This document shows positions 60,971 to 64,000 of a stretch of DNA of 64,000 nucleotides, in pieces. The notes under the pieces are model-generated. The model saw only the letters and a list, made by a program, of their open reading frames with translations. It was not told the DNA's origin and made no database searches. Position 1 is the stretch's first letter; each line of letters starts with the position of its first letter. Source of the stretch: Zonotrichia leucophrys gambelii (Eukaryota; Chordata; Aves; Passeriformes; Passerellidae); the NCBI RefSeq assembly GCF_028769735.1, contig NC_088171.1, forward strand, positions 125,572,533 through 125,636,532, in the 5' to 3' direction. The position numbers and the translations under genes were made by a program.

Positions 60971-63900
60971 GCTCTGTGATAATGTGGAAGATAGGCTATT
61001 CCTTTCCCATCAACTGATCCTTGCTCTTCTGGGTGATTTGTCTTTGATGCTTCTTGCAGCAACTTACAAAGCTGCAGGCTAAAAAGCCAACAAATTTTTC
61101 TTCCTTAACTTAGAGGATGCCTGGAGTCAAGCACTAAGACAAATATAATAACAAACGATGTGTACTTAGAAAGCATACATTGGACACTAAGCAAAGGAAA
61201 CAAAGCTTATTATGTTTCTGCTGGGATTTCTCTTTTATTTTCCAGTAATAAAGTATTTTAGGAAAAAATTTTATAAAATAATAATTTTGCAGATGTCAAA
61301 ATCACAAGCAAAAGTAATGACAATATTTGAGAGAGAAAAGTTAAAAACTAGAACTCACTCAGAGAAGTAATTTGTACACAGTCTTTCTGTTTGGCTTGTG
61401 AATTTTACTCTTTACATGTCTATAATGGAACCTGCCACTTTTTGTTCCAAGTAAAGATTATAGTTTTACTTGCTCTTTCTTCTCAAAACCTGTTCATTCC
61501 CAAGCATTAGCAAACTTCAGCATAAATGGAAGGTGATAATTCATATAGTAATGTAATTCTTCTTTTGAATCTCTTACAGCTGTGGGTATACAAAATTTGT
61601 GATAGGAAGAACATTGGTTAAAGAAATAATCTGAACTGGTAAACCTAAAGAGAGGGGAGTGGGAAATATGCGTAACCAGCTTAGTTGTCGGTTTTACTCA
61701 GAACTTTTCAACTACTCCCTCTAGCCCTTAAAGTGCCTCAGGAATACAGGCAAGGAATACTAGAAATAGTACCATCATATTTTTTCCATCTACTTTGAAA
61801 TTGATGGGTCTCGTTCCTTCTATTTTTTTACTACACCATCTCCGCCATCTCAGCTGCTGCCAGTCCCAGGCAACTGAAATGGTCTCTTTGCCATATTTTT
61901 TTCTGTCAGCGTCGATTCTACAAAACCCCTAATACAAGATGCCAGCCTCTTCCACTGATGTCAGATACCACTTCTCAAAGTCAGTTTAGTCACCTTAAAT
62001 GCTGCTGGGTTCACTTTTGGAGTGGCATACCTGGACAGAGGTCAGAGCTTTCATTAGGAAACCCAGAACAGAGCAAGGAATATTGATAGAGTTCATTGTT
62101 TCCTAACAAAAATCTTTGTTGCTGTAAGTACTGTGCAATTTTCATTGGGAGTTCAATAGCCATTAGTTCTATATGATGTTTTAATAAGCTATAAAAGGGT
62201 AAGATTTTAATTGCTAATTAGCAATAAACATTGATTTTTTTGCCTCACTGCTCTCCCCAGGACAAGCCACACAGGCTCTTTAGCCCATATTGTCAGCATT
62301 TAATTTCAGCTGTTATCTCCTTCCCTGCTCTCACTTTTTTTTTTTTCACCATCCAACTCTTGTTACAGCCTCCAGTTATAAACTGGAAAACTTCCAACGT
62401 TGAAATTCATATAGAGACAAAAAGCTGCAGTGGGGCCAGGAAGAATGGGAAACAGAAGTTGAAATGAAAGACTAATGAAGGATAAGCACCAACAAACCAA
62501 ATTCAACCTCATTTTTAGTAATGACTTTTCAATAAAAGGAGTCTGTAGCCTTTGAACTGTGCTCAGCAAATATATGTTAAACAAAAATATAAAAACAAAC
62601 AAACAAAACCCCACCAAACAAAGAAAACAAACCCATGTGAGGAAAATAAAAACAACCCCAAAATCTCTCAAGATTATCCTCAGATTACTTGTCAGATTAC
62701 TTTTTGTCCCTGAATTTAAATGCTGGCTTTTCTGACTGACATCAAGATACTGTAGACTTGTATTTTGACTGTTAAATTTACATTTTAATTAAATCAGAAA
62801 AAAAAGTTGCTTTTCTGAAACTTTTGGAATCACATTATTTTCAAGTAAGTGTCCCTACAGAAACAAAATACTTCCTTCTGCAGTATCTTCCTTTCTTACT
62901 TTTTAGTAAATCAAAAAGTTGCGTAATTGTTTTTCTACTGTCTATAGCAACTTTGACAGATTACTTTCAAGCTACAGATGTGCCATAAAGAATAGAATTA
63001 TAAGACAGCCAGCTTTATGACATGTTAACAAGAAAAAAAATAATTAATTTAAAACTATTATTTTAAAACACATATTTAAGTTAACATATCTATATATGCG
63101 TAATGTTATTTTGTATTTTATTTTTATTTTGTTTTCAGAAACAAACCCATGCTTTAGTTCAAATCTGGAAATAAAATGTTTCAAATTATCAACATTTTCA
63201 GTAAAATACTAGTAATGACTTTCAGCTCACTTCATCAGCTTCTCCTGGATTCTGCTTAAGGAGTCTTTTCTCACTCTCTCCCTGTTCTTGGTCAAATCAC
63301 TCCAAGTTTCCCGAATTCCTGTTTTATAAAGTGAATTAAGTATTTACTTACTATTAACTCCCAAAGGGCTTTCTGTGGGTTAATTACTTAATATTTAACT
63401 TTGAAAAATCTCAAGTGTTATAGAAGTGCCATGTGTTATTATTATGAAACCTATTAAAACCACAATGAATGATCAATTAGCTCAGGTCAAAGGACGTGTA
63501 GCTGTAAAGGATCTAATTAAAAGTTGATAAATAGAATGATTGAAAGCTGGTGATCTATTGTACTACCTCACACTTAAAGTGCACAGTGACCTACTAGTCA
63601 CCACTATGTCCTGTATTCCTCCTGTCACAGACTGAACAGCCAGACATTTGAAAAAATCCAAAATTTTCTGTATTTGTTTAAGAGCCTATTAAGCAGACTG
63701 AAAAGCCCTCCTCTACATAATCTACAGCCCTTTTATTAAAAGTGCAATGCAAATGTGGCTAGGCAAATGGAAGAAATGCCTCTGAAATGTAGTGATATAA
63801 GTTATAAATTATATTTTGACTACTCAGAAGGCCATACCATTTCCTGGTAAGTCTAAAACCTAAAGGTTTTAGGTTGCAAATTTAGTGACAGAGCTTTTTG

Positions 63901-64000
63901 GCAACAACAGAAGCTCATTTTATATTGTAACATTTGGGTTAATATTGTCAAAAATTTGCTTTGTCTAAACCAGGACTTTTGCTTCAGAGATGATGACATG
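60971..64000. other. Unique AT-rich non-coding DNA
   Basis: No gene or mobile element was recognised. It contains a perfect 16-bp palindrome at 62210-62225 and a short hairpin (8-bp arms 63857-63864 and 63868-63875). Confidence 0.6.

Overview
This window looks like AT-rich nuclear DNA from a bird, most likely a songbird (passerine). The evidence is the repeat content. There are many truncated CR1 LINE copies, which are the dominant avian LINE. One short element joins a tRNA-Ile-like head to a CR1-type tail, the structure of the passerine SINE TguSINE1. Several solitary retroviral LTRs are also present, and at least one (39356-40458) ends like the ERVL-type LTRs common in passerines. The species cannot be fixed from the sequence alone.

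I find no convincing protein-coding gene, exon series, tRNA, rRNA or CRISPR array. The open reading frames are short, scattered over both strands, and mostly fall in LTRs, CR1 copies, microsatellites or AT-rich DNA. The window is best read as a gene desert or the inside of a very large intron. The nearest things to coding signal outside repeats are a 164-bp exon-like stretch on the minus strand (42574-42737) and two GC-rich patches (about 45050-45260 and 60540-60970). None is strong enough to call a gene.

Layout. 1-16.9 kb: mostly unique DNA with a candidate minus-strand LTR beside a worn CR1 (2010-3010), two further CR1 3' ends (7909-8195, 13030-13450) and a CA/TA microsatellite. 16.9-18.2 kb: a complete solitary LTR with 13-bp inverted termini, a TTGC target duplication and a C22 tract. 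22.5-23.1 and 35.3-35.9 kb: two solitary LTRs of one family in the same orientation, each with its own 6-bp duplication. 24.1-24.9 kb: a 258-bp TA-rich tract followed by the SINE. 30.2-30.7 kb: a CR1 internal fragment. 32.1-32.5 kb: two self-complementary CTA/TAG arrays. 34.45-34.86 and 59.86-60.30 kb: two minus-strand LTRs of another family, the first with a perfect ATTGA duplication. 37.4-41.3 kb: a GAATA array on a CR1 tail, then a second CR1 split by an LTR. 48.4-51.6 kb: three CR1 3' ends, an LTR-like stretch and a perfect 22-bp hairpin.

There is no operon or pathway to describe. The history readable here is serial retroposition: old CR1 copies, later LTR insertions (one nested in a CR1), recombination of proviruses to solitary LTRs, and expansion of simple repeats. 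No new biological system is evident. The items most worth checking are the perfect hairpin at 49271-49324, the exon-like stretch at 42574-42737 and the GC-rich segment at 60540-60970.
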